Below, in pieces: positions 6,681-15,155 of a DNA stretch of 30,475 bases (its first letter is position 1; each line of letters starts with the position of its first letter). A program made the translations under genes and the position numbers. This DNA is from an uncultured Christensenella sp. (GTDB lineage Bacteria; Bacillota; Clostridia; Christensenellales; Borkfalkiaceae): assembly GCA_910583545.1 (NCBI GenBank), contig CAJTXM010000019.1, positions 1 to 30,475 of the forward strand, read 5' to 3'. Below the pieces are notes generated by a model. The model was given only the letters and a program-made list of their open reading frames with translations. It did no database searches and was not told the origin of the DNA.

Positions 6681-7562
6681 TTATATAGCTATTATCAAAA
6701 AGCTTATAAGCACGAGAACGCCGACGAAGAACATACTGTCGAAACGGTCTAAAACTCCGCCGTGTCCGGGAAGAAGTCTGCCCGAGTCCTTGATTCCGCA
6801 TTTGCGCTTCAAATAGCTTTCGAACAGATCGCCTGCCTGACCGACTACCGCGCCGACGAAACCTATCAGAAGGAAAGTGATGCAGGGGTGCATTCCGCCC
6901 GAATATACCAGCGCTCCGCCTGCGACCTTGCTCATTCCGAACCACAGCCAGTAAGCTATGACGCCTGCCGCCATACCGCCCAGAATTCCTCCGGCTCCGC
7001 CGATTATCGTCTTGTTGGGGCTGATTTTAGGCGCAAGCTTCTGAGGAAGCCACCTTTTGAACAGCTTGCCGAAGACGTACGCAAAACTGTCGGTGAGCAT
7101 TACGATGAGGAACATCAACAGCACCGCAGGCGCCGAATTATAATTCAGATGATTTATACAGGAGAAAATACAGCTCAAAAGTCCGCAGTAGCCTATCGCT
7201 CCGAAGCTCAAAAGCGTGGTGTTGAGATCGCTTCCGTCGAACTTCGCAAGTCCGAAAGAAACGAGCACTATCGAATATATCAGCAACAGGAACAGCACGG
7301 GGAGATATCCGCCTATACCTGTCATTTCACAGATGACGAACGCAGGAACGGCAGACGCGCAGAACGCGATTGAAATTACCTTCTGCGAAAAGGGAACTAT
7401 CTTCACCGCATTGAAAAATTCAAGACTGCCTATCACGGCGATTGCGCAGAACAGCGCGTCGAAGCCGAGCGCGCCGTAGTCGGCAACAAGCCATTTGAAA
7501 ACCAATAAAAGCAGTAGCACCGCGACGTATACGACGCTGGTTATATATCTTTTCTTATTCAT
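6681..7562 (-). CDS. cdsA: Phosphatidate cytidylyltransferase (CDP-diacylglycerol synthase)
   Basis: CdsA makes CDP-diacylglycerol from phosphatidate and CTP at the membrane, the branch point for anionic and zwitterionic phospholipids. The 293-aa protein is polytopic, with about eight hydrophobic helices. It carries the family signature near the C-terminus: 'LKRKCGIKDSGRLLPGHGGVLDRFDS' region, in which the KD, PGHGG and D-R-x-D elements are conserved. It follows uppS with a 7-nt gap and probably shares its transcript. Confidence 0.96.
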   Translation of the reverse strand: MNKKRYITSVVYVAVLLLLLVFKWLVADYGALGFDALFCAIAVIGSLEFFNAVKIVPFSQKVISIAFCASAVPAFVICEMTGIGGYLPVLFLLLIYSIVLVSFGLAKFDGSDLNTTLLSFGAIGYCGLLSCIFSCINHLNYNSAPAVLLMFLIVMLTDSFAYVFGKLFKRWLPQKLAPKISPNKTIIGGAGGILGGMAAGVIAYWLWFGMSKVAGGALVYSGGMHPCITFLLIGFVGAVVGQAGDLFESYLKRKCGIKDSGRLLPGHGGVLDRFDSMFFVGVLVLISFLIIAI

Positions 7563-7569
7563 TTAAACC

Positions 7570-8253
7570 TCAGATTCTGCCGAAGCGCCTTTCGCGCTTC
7601 GAATAGTTTTCTATCGCTCTGTCGAACTCTTTTTTATCGAAGTCGGGGAACAGAACGTCCGTAAAATACAGCTCGGCATACGCCGACTGAAACGTTAAAA
7701 AATTTGAAAGCCTTATTTCGCCTCCCGTCCTGATAATCAAGTCGGGGTCGGGCAGTCCGTCCGTATATAAAAGACGCGAAAAGCTTTCTTTATCTACCTT
7801 TTCGCCCCTCTCAACCGCACGGTTGACGGCGTTGACTATTTCGTTCCTGCCCCCGTAATTGATTGCGAACACAAGCGTAAACTTTGCGTCGGGCGGAGAG
7901 TTGTCCTCGCCCTCTTTGAGAATTTTCCCCACGTCCTCGGGCAGAGCCGAAATATCGCCGATTATCCTGACGCGCGCGTTCTCCACATAAAGCTTTTTGA
8001 CGTTTACCGTAAAATATTTGCGGAATAAACCGAAAAGCCCGTCCAGCTCCTCTTTCGGTCTGGAAAGGTTTTCCGTAGAAAGCGCGTAAACCGTAAGATA
8101 TTCTATCCCGATCTTCTGCGCGTGTTCGGCAAGGGCTATCATATTGTTCATACCTGCCCTGTGCCCGAAAGCGCGGGGCTGTATCCGCTTTTTGGCCCAC
8201 CTGCCGTTGCCGTCCATAATTATGCCGACGTGCCTCGGTATAGTGCTCTCCAT
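7570..8253 (-). CDS. uppS: Isoprenyl transferase (undecaprenyl diphosphate synthase family)
   Basis: This cis-prenyltransferase condenses isopentenyl diphosphate onto farnesyl diphosphate to form the C55 carrier used for peptidoglycan and wall polymers. The 227-aa protein has 'HVGIIMDGNGRWA' with catalytic D14, 'VYALSTENL', and the C-terminal signature 'IRTGGEIRLSNF ... FPDFDKKEFDRAI'. Length is close to the usual 230-250 aa. The loop reads LSNFLTFQ in place of the common LSNFLLWQ, a conservative change. It begins 5 nt after the frr stop; the isoprenoid pathway gene dxr follows two genes downstream. Confidence 0.97.
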   Translation of the reverse strand: MESTIPRHVGIIMDGNGRWAKKRIQPRAFGHRAGMNNMIALAEHAQKIGIEYLTVYALSTENLSRPKEELDGLFGLFRKYFTVNVKKLYVENARVRIIGDISALPEDVGKILKEGEDNSPPDAKFTLVFAINYGGRNEIVNAVNRAVERGEKVDKESFSRLLYTDGLPDPDLIIRTGGEIRLSNFLTFQSAYAELYFTDVLFPDFDKKEFDRAIENYSKRERRFGRI

Positions 8254-8258
8254 ACGTT

Positions 8259-8828
8259 TTAAACCGTCATTACCTCTTTCTCTTTCGACGAAACCGCATT
8301 ATCCACCTGCGAAATCGCGTCGGCAACCAACTTTTCGACTTCCTTTTCACCGAGCGAAGCTTCGTCCTCGGAAATAGCTTTGTCGTTTTTAAGTTTCTTT
8401 ATGCCTTCCATAGCGTCGCGTCGGCAGTTCCTTACGGCAACTTTGCTGTCCTCGCCCGTCTTTCTTATCTGCTTTGAAAGATCTCTTCTCCTCTCCTCTG
8501 TGAGTTCGGGGAAAACGAGGCGTATAACCTTGCCGTCGTTTGTCGGCGTAATGCCTATGTTGGAGGTCTGAATAGCCTTTTCTATATTCTTCAATACGGA
8601 CAAATCCCACGGGGCGATGACAAGGCATCTGCCCTCCTGAACCGAAACGCCTGCCGCCTGAGTAACGGGTGTGGGCGCGCCGTAATAGTCGAAAGTCACC
8701 TTATCGAGAATGTGCGGATTGGCTCTGCCTGCGCGCACAGACGAAAATTCTTCTTTCAATACGCTTACCGTCTTTGTAAGCTTGTCGTCAAGTATAAGCA
8801 ATAATTCTTCAATCTGTTCGTTTTCCAT
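8259..8828 (-). CDS. frr: Ribosome recycling factor
   Basis: RRF, together with EF-G, splits the post-termination ribosome. The protein is 189 aa, normal for the family. It shows the long three-helix-bundle pattern with 'SVRAGRANPHILDKVTFDYYGAPTPVTQ' near the start and 'VFPELTEERRRDLSKQIRKTGEDSKVAVRNCRRDA' in the third segment. Shine-Dalgarno AGGAG precedes the ATG. It is separated from pyrH by two hairpins in a 130-bp gap, and its stop is nearly joined to uppS. Confidence 0.98.
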   Translation of the reverse strand: MENEQIEELLLILDDKLTKTVSVLKEEFSSVRAGRANPHILDKVTFDYYGAPTPVTQAAGVSVQEGRCLVIAPWDLSVLKNIEKAIQTSNIGITPTNDGKVIRLVFPELTEERRRDLSKQIRKTGEDSKVAVRNCRRDAMEGIKKLKNDKAISEDEASLGEKEVEKLVADAISQVDNAVSSKEKEVMTV

Positions 8829-8895
8829 ATTAAACTCCTAAATAATTCATAAAATTCAGTTTAACCTAATAAGTTTGCCCTTATTATTGCGCAAA

Positions 8896-8912
8896 GAAAG
8901 GCAACGCCTTTC
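8896..8912 (-). terminator. Small hairpin between pyrH and frr
   Basis: GAAAGGC-aac-GCCTTTC forms a perfect 7-bp stem, and TTTGCG follows on the minus strand. Together with the larger hairpin at 8915 it may reduce read-through from pyrH to frr. Confidence 0.5.
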
Positions 8913-8914
8913 AA

Positions 8915-8957
8915 TCACGGAAAAATTAATTCGCAGAATAGAATTAATTTTTCGTGA
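8915..8957 (-). terminator. AT-rich long hairpin at the pyrH 3' end
   Basis: TCACG-G-AAAAATTAATTC pairs with GAATTAATTTTT-CGTGA around an 8-nt loop, with one bulged G. It begins three bases after the pyrH stop on the minus strand. The stem is long but AT-rich, so termination is probably partial. Confidence 0.55.
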
Positions 8958-8959
8958 CA

Positions 8960-9670
8960 TCAGTTATTGTCTATGAGCGTTCCTATCTTTTCACCGCAAA
9001 CGGCTCTTACAAGCGAATCTTTTTCGTCAAGACCGAAAGCAAGCACGGGAATGTCGTTTTCCATACACATCGTCGCCGCTGTCGTGTCCATCGCCTTTAT
9101 ACCGTTTTTGATAATGTCGAGATAATTTATATGCGCAAACTTTTTGGCGTTCGGGTTGATTTTGGGATCGCTGTCGTATATGCCGTCGATATTCTTCGCC
9201 ATTAAAAGAACGTCTGCCTGAATTTCGCAGGCGCGCTGTGCGGCGGCAGTGTCCGTCGTGCAGTAGGGATTTCCCGTTCCGCAGGCGATTATGACGACTC
9301 TGCCCTTTTCGAAATGGCGTATCGCACGCCTTAAAATGTAAGGCTCGGCAACCGACGTCATAATAAGCGCGGTCTGAACGCGCGTAGGAAGTCCGCGTCT
9401 TTCAAGCGCGTCCATCATAGCAAGCGAATTCATTACGGTCGCAAGCATTCCCATATGGTCGGCGGTGGTTCTGTCCATTTTCTTGCCCTGCCGTCCGCGC
9501 CAGAAGTTGCCCGCGCCGATAACGAGCGCAATTTCCACGCCAAGATCGTGAATGGTTTTGATTTCTTCGACAATCGAAGAAATTACGTCCTCGTCGAGAC
9601 CGTGCCCCTGTTTGCCGGCAAGCGCCTCGCCCGAAAGCTTTATCAGTACCCTCTTATATTTAGGCGACAT
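8960..9670 (-). CDS. pyrH: UMP kinase
   Basis: Bacterial UMP kinase phosphorylates UMP to UDP and is a hexameric amino-acid-kinase-fold enzyme, allosterically regulated by GTP and UTP. The 236-aa protein has 'RVLIKLSGEAL', 'GAGNFWRG' and 'CGTGNPYCTTDTAAAQRACEI', all diagnostic. Length is standard. The start is fixed by AGGAG 8 nt upstream, after a promoter with TTGCAA and TATACT 17 nt apart. It heads the core cluster. Confidence 0.98.
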   Translation of the reverse strand: MSPKYKRVLIKLSGEALAGKQGHGLDEDVISSIVEEIKTIHDLGVEIALVIGAGNFWRGRQGKKMDRTTADHMGMLATVMNSLAMMDALERRGLPTRVQTALIMTSVAEPYILRRAIRHFEKGRVVIIACGTGNPYCTTDTAAAQRACEIQADVLLMAKNIDGIYDSDPKINPNAKKFAHINYLDIIKNGIKAMDTTAATMCMENDIPVLAFGLDEKDSLVRAVCGEKIGTLIDNN

Positions 9671-9699
9671 CAGAATATCTCCTTGATTTTACTTATTTG

Positions 9700-9728
9700 A
9701 GTATAACATAAAAATTTTCAACTTGCAA
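9700..9728 (-). promoter_or_regulatory. pyrH promoter
   Basis: On the minus strand TTGCAA (9723-9728) and TATACT (9700-9705) are separated by 17 nt. A normal short leader and AGGAG follow before the ATG at 9670. Confidence 0.7.
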
Positions 9729-9766
9729 CACATAAAGCAATATTTGCCAAATTTTAAACCGCGCAG

Positions 9767-10021
9767 TTATTCTCCGAACACTTCGGCGGCAACAAGCATA
9801 CCCCATTTAAAGCCTTCTCTAAAATGCGTACGACCGACCTCCGCTTCCATTCCGCTACTTGCGTTGTAAATTTCAATCAATAATTTTTTCTGTTCGTCCG
9901 TCAGTTTTTCAGAAAGTTTATCGTAAAGTTCACCGTACTTTTTGTTCGTTTCCCAATACTCTTTATCCTCTTTAAAATTGCCCTCGACGTTGTAATAGAT
10001 TTCCTCGATTACCGATTTCAT
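9767..10021 (-). CDS. DUF6809-like small helical protein
   Basis: This 84-aa protein is fully helical, acidic and soluble, with the pattern 'MKSVIEEIYYNVEG ... KLSEKLTDEQKKLLIEIYNASSGMEAE ... FREGFKWGMLVAAEVFGE'. The start, the central DEQK..L..I and the F.EGFK.G......E.F end fit the family I know as DUF6809, common in Clostridia. That match is from memory and not a search. A second member lies at 23380-23643, divergent from an XRE regulator. Here no regulator is adjacent. Shine-Dalgarno AAGGAG precedes the ATG. Function unknown. Confidence 0.75.
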   Translation of the reverse strand: MKSVIEEIYYNVEGNFKEDKEYWETNKKYGELYDKLSEKLTDEQKKLLIEIYNASSGMEAEVGRTHFREGFKWGMLVAAEVFGE

Positions 10022-10084
10022 TGTTTTTCTCCTTAAAGTTTATTCGTATTACATTTTATCATAGTAATTTCAGCATTTGTTAAA

Positions 10085-10103
10085 ATTACAAGAAACTTGT
10101 AAT
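10085..10103. repeat. Perfect inverted repeat, upstream of the DUF6809-like gene
   Basis: ATTACAAG and CTTGTAAT flank AAA, about 64 nt before the start codon at 10021. TACTTTTTTATTTT follows on the plus strand. It could be an operator or a minor terminator. The rest of the gap 10022-10182 is AT-rich without a gene. Confidence 0.4.
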
Positions 10104-10182
10104 ACTTTTTTATTTTAACAGGTTTAAAATTATCTGTGTAAAAATAATGTTTCAAACGTTAAATTTTTTTAACACAACGAAA

Positions 10183-10215
10183 AACAGCGGTTTCCGAAGC
10201 TTGAAAACCGCTGTT
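10183..10215 (-). terminator. Terminator of the 408-aa lipoprotein gene
   Basis: AACAGCGGTTT and AAACCGCTGTT make an 11-bp perfect stem with an 11-nt loop. On the minus strand TTTTTCGTTG follows the stem. Confidence 0.75.
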
Positions 10216-10269
10216 AATTACAGCTTGCTTTAATTTCAGTCGTTTGCAAATTGCAAACAACTCATTTTT

Positions 10270-11496
10270 TTAATAATCTATATAAATTTTTCCGCTAAAA
10301 GTTACGTTATCATAATAATAGTTGTACCCTATGTAGCAATAAATTATAAATTCGTTAACGATTTCGTTGTAACTCTTTTCATATTCGATTTTTGCTTTCA
10401 GTTTTTCGCCGTCAATAATAATTTTTCCGTCGGTTACGGTCAATTTATCATTCCCGTGTACTCCGTATGCGCTAAAATTCGAAACGTTCCCATTACCGAC
10501 GACGTCTACGGATATTTCTTTGCCCTCTTTGACTGCGTCAGTCAACTGCCTACTTGTTACGTCAAGATATAAAGCGCTGCCGGCTACTGCGGACAGAGAT
10601 AAACCGTTTATATCCACGCCGCTGCTTGGCAACTCCGAAGCTGATTTCGGTGCGTCGTAATCTATTAAAATACTGTATTCGCTGACAGACTTAGCCGTAT
10701 TGTAATTGAAATCAGTCGGTTGATAATCCAAAATATATTTAGCCGAAGCAAAGAACTTTTTATCGCTTTTCTTTGCTACAAGTTCAAAGCTTTCGACGGT
10801 CGTTTGACATGTTTCACCCCATTCCACGTCCTCATACAGTGAATAAATTGTGTTTTGCGTTGCATATTCTACTGCTTTCCCTATCCTATTTATAGCTTTG
10901 GAATACACCGTATATACGTAACTGCTGCCTATTGCAACGCACGGAATATCAGCACTGTAAACTTTTTCCCACGCAGCGTTATCTTCATAAGACAAAATAC
11001 TTAAAGGAATGATTTCATCTTTCGACTTATGTGCGGCAAAACGGAAAAACTGAGTGTCTTTTTGAATACACGTATGTACGACTTCGGAATAATCGTTATT
11101 TTCGACTACGCCTTCGGCTGTTTTATATTGCCTGTCTCCGACAGAGATAAAAGCGTACGCCGCCGTACTGCTACCGCCGTTTTTTATTCCGCCGTAAGTT
11201 TCGCTGTCCTGATTTACGCTGCTGCCTGAGTTTTTGTTGTTTTTATAATTCATTTCGTAAGACGCATACGCCTTATACCTTCCGTAGCCGCTTAACGCAA
11301 GTTGCTTATAATGTTTCCCAATTTCCTGCATAATATTTTCAGTTGCAACCGTCTGCATATCTTTGTCCGTAGGCATAACCGGTTTAGAATTATCGCTGAA
11401 ATTATTTTCTTTTTCCTCTTTGTTGCCGCAACCGACGAACGCAAACGCGCCTATCGATACGGCAAAAGCAAGTATTATTGTTAATAATTTTTTCAT
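10270..11496 (-). CDS. Unknown lipoprotein, 408 aa
   Basis: The first 23 residues are a lipoprotein signal (MKKLLTIILAFAVSIGAFAFVGC), with the lipid-modified cysteine at 23. The mature part starts with an Asn/Asp/Lys-rich linker. It continues with a beta-rich domain containing many Tyr and Ser, and a last segment in which charged beta-strands alternate ('TVTDGKIIIDGEKLKAKIEYEKS'). I recognise no family. The gene has a good GGAGG site and stands alone: it is flanked by the terminator of tsf upstream and its own terminator downstream. Surface-exposed and extracellular is the firm part. Confidence 0.75.
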   Translation of the reverse strand: MKKLLTIILAFAVSIGAFAFVGCGNKEEKENNFSDNSKPVMPTDKDMQTVATENIMQEIGKHYKQLALSGYGRYKAYASYEMNYKNNKNSGSSVNQDSETYGGIKNGGSSTAAYAFISVGDRQYKTAEGVVENNDYSEVVHTCIQKDTQFFRFAAHKSKDEIIPLSILSYEDNAAWEKVYSADIPCVAIGSSYVYTVYSKAINRIGKAVEYATQNTIYSLYEDVEWGETCQTTVESFELVAKKSDKKFFASAKYILDYQPTDFNYNTAKSVSEYSILIDYDAPKSASELPSSGVDINGLSLSAVAGSALYLDVTSRQLTDAVKEGKEISVDVVGNGNVSNFSAYGVHGNDKLTVTDGKIIIDGEKLKAKIEYEKSYNEIVNEFIIYCYIGYNYYYDNVTFSGKIYIDY

Positions 11497-11520
11497 ATTT
11501 GCCTCCTTAATTTATTTAAA

Positions 11521-11547
11521 AGCGGTTTCCGAAAAACGAAAACCGCT
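11521..11547 (-). terminator. Terminator of the rpsB-tsf operon
   Basis: AGCGGTTT and AAACCGCT flank an 11-nt loop just beyond the tsf stop codon. On the minus strand TTTTAAATAAATT follows. The stem resembles the next terminator at 10183. Confidence 0.7.
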
Positions 11548-11558
11548 CAGTTTTATTT

Positions 11559-12464
11559 TTAATTCTTTTTCATTGCTTCGACTTGCTTTGCAACTTCGTC
11601 CTGCAAATTTTCGCTCTTCTTCTCCAAGCCTTCGCCCATTTCGAAACGAACGAAACGCGCAACCTTGAATTTGGAACCGATAACCTGACCTACGGTCTGG
11701 GAATCGTCCTTTACGAAAGCCTGATCCAAAAGGCAGTTGTCCTGATAGAATTTGCCTAATTTTCCCTCGACGATTTTTTCAAGGATATTTGCGGGCTTGT
11801 TTGCGTTCTTCGGATCGTTCTGCATCTGAACGAGCATAATTTCCTTTTCCTTAGCGATTACTTCCGCAGGAACTTCCGATTTGTTTACGTACGAAGGCTT
11901 AGCCGCCGCAATCTGCAACGCTACGTCGTGCAAAGTTTCCTCTGCGCCGTCCTTGAAATCGACGGCTTCAACCATAACGCCGACCTTTCCGCCCATATGA
12001 ATATACGTTTCGACTTTGCCTTTCGTGTCGAAAATTTCAAATCTGCGGATAGAAATCTTTTCGCCGATAACAGCCGTCTGGTTGGTAATATAATTCTTTA
12101 CGGTATCTCCGTCGATCTTACATTCGTTGAGCGCGTCAACGTTTGCAGGTCTATCAGCCGCGATAACTTTCGCAACCTTGTCCACTATCTCGTGGAACTT
12201 GTCGCCGCGCGACACGAAGTCGCTCTCGCAGTTGATTTCGACAAGCACGCCTGCACCGCACGCAGCGCAGATGTATGCGCCGACCGCACCCTCTGCGGCA
12301 ATTCTGCCTTCCTTTTTAATTGCTTTGACTATTCCGCGCTCTCTCAGAAGCTCGGCAGCCTTTTCCATATCGCCGTCGGCGTCTGTCAACGCCTTTTTGC
12401 ACTCCAACATACCTGCACCGCTCTTTTCGCGAAGCGTCATAACGTCCTTAGCCGTGAATGCCAT
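11559..12464 (-). CDS. tsf: Elongation factor Ts
   Basis: EF-Ts exchanges GDP for GTP on EF-Tu. The 301-aa protein begins with a UBA-like domain and the family signature 'LREKSGAGMLECKKAL' at about residues 12-27, followed by 'DGDMEKAAELLRERG'. The dimerisation domains follow, with 'INCESDFVSRGD' at the expected place. The length is slightly over the usual 280-295 aa, with a short Lys/Glu-rich tail. The gene follows rpsB by 25 nt in the usual pairing, with AAGGAG before the ATG. Confidence 0.98.
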   Translation of the reverse strand: MAFTAKDVMTLREKSGAGMLECKKALTDADGDMEKAAELLRERGIVKAIKKEGRIAAEGAVGAYICAACGAGVLVEINCESDFVSRGDKFHEIVDKVAKVIAADRPANVDALNECKIDGDTVKNYITNQTAVIGEKISIRRFEIFDTKGKVETYIHMGGKVGVMVEAVDFKDGAEETLHDVALQIAAAKPSYVNKSEVPAEVIAKEKEIMLVQMQNDPKNANKPANILEKIVEGKLGKFYQDNCLLDQAFVKDDSQTVGQVIGSKFKVARFVRFEMGEGLEKKSENLQDEVAKQVEAMKKN

Positions 12465-12489
12465 AAATATATACTCCTTAAAATTAATC

Positions 12490-13275
12490 TTATTCCTTAA
12501 CTTCGTCTGCGGAAGCGACTACTTCTTCGATGGACATTTCACCCATATCGGTATCCGCGTTTTCGCTTTCTTCGGTTTCGATTACGGGCGTTTCACCCTG
12601 ATTAGCTTCTATAACGGCGTTTGCAATGACCGACGAAATGAGCTTTACGGCTCTTATAGCGTCGTCGTTGCCGGGGATAACGCAGTCGATGAGATCGGGA
12701 TCGCAGTTTGTATCTGTGATAGCAACGATGGGAATATTGAGTTTGATCGCTTCCTTTACGGCGATTTCCTCGGTGTGCGGGTCGACGACGAACATAACTC
12801 CGGGAAGCTTTGTCATATCTCTGATACCGTTGAGGTTGGTCTGAAGCTTGGACATTTCTTCCTTTAACTTAGCAACTTCCTTTTTGGGAAGAAGATCGAA
12901 TTCGCCCGAAAGCTCCATCTTTTCAAGCTTGATCATTCTGTCCACGCGCGAGCGGATCGTCTTGAAGTTGGTAAGCGTACCGCCGAGCCAGCGCGAATTC
13001 ACATAATACATTCCGCAGCGCTCAGCCTCTTCCTTTACAGCGTCCTGCGCCTGTTTTTTGGTTCCGACGAAAAGAATGCTCTTGCCGTCTTTGACTGCGC
13101 CGCAAACGTACTTGTACGCCTCTTCGACAAGTCCGACGGTTATCTGCAAATCGATAATGTGGATATCGTTGCGTTCCGCATAAATGTACTTGCCCATCTT
13201 GGGGTTCCATTTTCTGGTCTGGTGCCCGAAGTGTACGCCTGCTTCGAGCAGCTGTTTCATTGAAATTACTGCCAT
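12490..13275 (-). CDS. rpsB: Ribosomal protein S2
   Basis: S2 of the small subunit, 261 aa. It begins 'VISMKQLLEAGVHFGHQTRKWNPKMGKYI', with the conserved 'VHFGHQTRRWNPKM' type motif. 'PGVMFVVDPHTEEIAVKEA' and 'IVAITDTNCDPDLIDCVIPGNDDAIRAVKL' also match. The C-terminus has a normal acidic extension. The start has GGAGGA 7 nt upstream. The 5' leader is about 115 nt and contains several GC-rich stems, allowing autogenous control as in other Bacillota, but a specific leader family cannot be claimed. Confidence 0.98.
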   Translation of the reverse strand: MAVISMKQLLEAGVHFGHQTRKWNPKMGKYIYAERNDIHIIDLQITVGLVEEAYKYVCGAVKDGKSILFVGTKKQAQDAVKEEAERCGMYYVNSRWLGGTLTNFKTIRSRVDRMIKLEKMELSGEFDLLPKKEVAKLKEEMSKLQTNLNGIRDMTKLPGVMFVVDPHTEEIAVKEAIKLNIPIVAITDTNCDPDLIDCVIPGNDDAIRAVKLISSVIANAVIEANQGETPVIETEESENADTDMGEMSIEEVVASADEVKE

Positions 13276-13423
13276 TTTAATTCCTCCGTTTGACCTCCCC
13301 GAAAGCGCGGCTTTTACGGCGTTTATTACGGCATTGCAAAAATTTTACCGTCACGGAACGCCCGCCTCTCGGGTGTGAATTTTATAGCTTGGTTATTTTA
13401 ACAAAATTTTCTTGTCTTGTAAA
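13276..13423 (-). promoter_or_regulatory. rpsB promoter and structured leader
   Basis: TTTACA (13418-13423) and TAAAAT (13395-13400) are 17 nt apart on the minus strand, close to consensus. Transcription would start near 13388, giving a leader of about 113 nt. The leader contains CCCG/CGGG and other short GC stems before GGAGGA. The leader could be an S2 regulatory RNA, which is inference. Confidence 0.65.
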
Positions 13424-13497
13424 GCTTTTTTTATGCCCTTTAATATAAATCGTTTTAAAAAACGCGTCTTCGGACGGTTGAGATTATTAAATCAACG

Positions 13498-13525
13498 ATA
13501 AAAGCGCCCCGCGGGGCGCTTTTAT
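13498..13525 (-). terminator. Terminator of hsp20
   Basis: A perfect 28-bp palindrome with a GC core (AAAGCGCCCCG then its complement) and no separate loop nucleotides. TTTTAT follows on the minus strand, close to the hsp20 stop. Confidence 0.75.
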
Positions 13526-13948
13526 TTATTCGATGTCTATATAGTTAGATTTAATCTGTTTGGGTGCGGATTTCGGAACGGACAAGTTCAGAATTCCGTT
13601 CTCGTACTTCGCCTTTATATCCGCCTGCGTTACGTCTTCGCCGACGTAGTAGCTCCTTGAACAGCTTTCGCTGATTTCCTTTCTGAGCCATCTTGTATCG
13701 CTCTTATCCTCTTCCGTGCCGTTTTTGACGCAGGATACGGTAAGATAGCCGTTTTCAAGCGAAACTTTTATCTCGTCTTTTTTGTAGCCCGGCACCTCGA
13801 CCGCAAGCTCGTAACCCTTGCCCGTGTCCTTGATGTTAGTCTTTAAATCGTCAACCTCGTCGAAAAACGCAGGGCGGAAAAAGTCGTCGAATGCGTCGAA
13901 CAGGCTGAGTTCATTATCGTTTTTTCTTCTCTGTAAATAGTGTTTCAT
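13526..13948 (-). CDS. hsp20: Small heat-shock protein (Hsp20/alpha-crystallin)
   Basis: This ATP-independent holdase binds unfolding proteins. The 140-aa protein has an N-terminal arm with 'LSLFDAFDDFFRPAFF'. The alpha-crystallin domain spans about residues 37-128 ('NIKDTGKGYELAVEVPGYKKDEIKVSLENGYLTVSC', then 'ADIKAKYENGILNLSVPK'). A C-terminal 'YIDIE' tail carries an IxI-type anchor. Length is usual. TATAAT at 14027-14032 and AAGGAG precede it. A CIRCE element was not seen. It follows the sigma-factor cluster on the same strand but has its own promoter. Confidence 0.96.
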   Translation of the reverse strand: MKHYLQRRKNDNELSLFDAFDDFFRPAFFDEVDDLKTNIKDTGKGYELAVEVPGYKKDEIKVSLENGYLTVSCVKNGTEEDKSDTRWLRKEISESCSRSYYVGEDVTQADIKAKYENGILNLSVPKSAPKQIKSNYIDIE

Positions 13949-14026
13949 TTTTTTATCTCCTTAAAATTTATTTGCGGAGACGGGGTTTTGCCATAGAAGG
14001 TTTTTTCCTCTTCTTCGTTCACTTAT

Positions 14027-14032
14027 ATTATA
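14027..14032 (-). promoter_or_regulatory. -10 box upstream of hsp20
   Basis: GGGGTATAATATAAG on the minus strand contains a consensus TATAAT 78 nt before the hsp20 ATG. No good -35 hexamer lies at the normal spacing, so activation or another sigma factor is possible. Confidence 0.45.
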
Positions 14033-14064
14033 CCCCTTTTCAAAACGCTCAAAACAGAAAATTT

Positions 14065-15141
14065 TTATTTTTTAAGGAAAAGCGAACTGCCGTCTTTGAA
14101 GATATACTCGTAACATTTTTCGCCGTCTATCGTCTTTTCCCTGACTTCGAACTCGCCGTTTTCGCCGTTGAGTTTGTACTTGACGGAAATTTCCGCAACG
14201 CCGTTTCTGACTTCGCGCTCGACCTTGTACTTGCCCTTGCCGTCGCCGTTTCTGAATTCGAGTTCGAACTCGGTCTCTGTCCTGCCGTTCTTCGTTTCGG
14301 TCTCGAACCCGACGGATGTTTCCTCTGAAAGCTTATTGTCCGAATAAATTCTGTAAACGTATTCGGTTTCCCTTTCGCCGTTTTCCTCGGAAATTTCCTG
14401 CTCCATTTCCACGAAGTTTTCGGGATTATCCGCGGTATATGCGCGTATTTTCAGCTCCTCCTCCCTCTCTTCGCCGTCGTCCTCGACGGTGCGCTCGCCG
14501 TGAAGAAGATATTCCCTGCCGTCAAGAGTCATAACTCCGTTCAGAACGTAGCTCTTCTCTTCCCCGTCGTCCTCTGTGAGAGTTTCGTTGTAATACATAA
14601 CGTAGCTTTCAAGCCCCGCCGTATTTACGGTCATCGTCTTTTCATACTGTGCGTAATGCGGATCGGCGTTTTCTGATACCTCAGTCTTTACAAACCCTTC
14701 GCCGAGGAATGCTTCGAAAGCGGATAAATACTTATTGAAATAATTTATCTGTTCCCTGACTGCGTCCGCGCCGTCTTTGACTCCGCTTTTAAAAGTTTTC
14801 GTACCGTCGGAAAGAAGTTTTGCGGACGACAGCGCGCCCACGCCGTAAAAGTCGTCGGCGGACAGCTCTATCGGACTTAAAACAGGGGGTACGGAACTTC
14901 CGTTTTTCTTTATCAACGGCAATACTATTGCAACAACTGAAACGCAGACAATAAGGAATGTGCAGGCAGAGTATAAAAACGGCTTGCCTATTCTGCGCAC
15001 GGCTTTTACTCCTCCGCCGTTGTCTACCGCATATCCGCCCTCGAACAGCCCCGAACTATCGGCGGAAGCCATTATATCGCCGTAAAGATCGGGCACCTGC
15101 GTTTCCGCCTCTTTCTTTAATTGCTTTTTGAAATCTTTCAT
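14065..15141 (-). CDS. Membrane-anchored probable anti-sigma factor with acidic beta-repeat outer domain
   Basis: I use the ATG at 15141 (MKDFKKQLKKEAETQVPDLY), giving 358 aa. A TTG at 15159 overlapping the sigma stop would add six residues. No strong ribosome site separates the two. A cytoplasmic segment of about 52 residues is followed by one membrane helix at 54-77 and a large outer domain. The domain opens 'DFYGVGALSSAKLL' and ends in repeated acidic beta-strands with 'EREEELKIRAYT', 'VYRIYSDNKLSEETSVGFETETKNGRTETEFELEFRNGDGKGKYKVERE'. The location next to an ECF sigma gene and the topology suggest an anti-sigma factor, although no zinc HxxxCxxC motif exists. The same outer domain occurs in the lipoprotein at 15687-16634. 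Confidence 0.75.
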   Translation of the reverse strand: MKDFKKQLKKEAETQVPDLYGDIMASADSSGLFEGGYAVDNGGGVKAVRRIGKPFLYSACTFLIVCVSVVAIVLPLIKKNGSSVPPVLSPIELSADDFYGVGALSSAKLLSDGTKTFKSGVKDGADAVREQINYFNKYLSAFEAFLGEGFVKTEVSENADPHYAQYEKTMTVNTAGLESYVMYYNETLTEDDGEEKSYVLNGVMTLDGREYLLHGERTVEDDGEEREEELKIRAYTADNPENFVEMEQEISEENGERETEYVYRIYSDNKLSEETSVGFETETKNGRTETEFELEFRNGDGKGKYKVEREVRNGVAEISVKYKLNGENGEFEVREKTIDGEKCYEYIFKDGSSLFLKK

Positions 15142-15155
15142 AATCTTTATATTTC

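Noticed and set aside
6762..7373. Antisense frame of about 200 codons across cdsA
   Set aside because: Composition is Gln/Arg/Glu-rich, typical of a shadow of a membrane protein gene, and there is no initiation signal.
7570..8253. UppS loop reads LSNFLTFQ rather than LSNFLLWQ
   Set aside because: The change is conservative and the catalytic and diphosphate-binding residues are intact, so it is ordinary variation.
12127..12867. Long antisense open frame across rpsB and tsf
   Set aside because: It is the mirror of strongly conserved ribosomal genes with regular codon use. No ribosome site, and the product has no family pattern.
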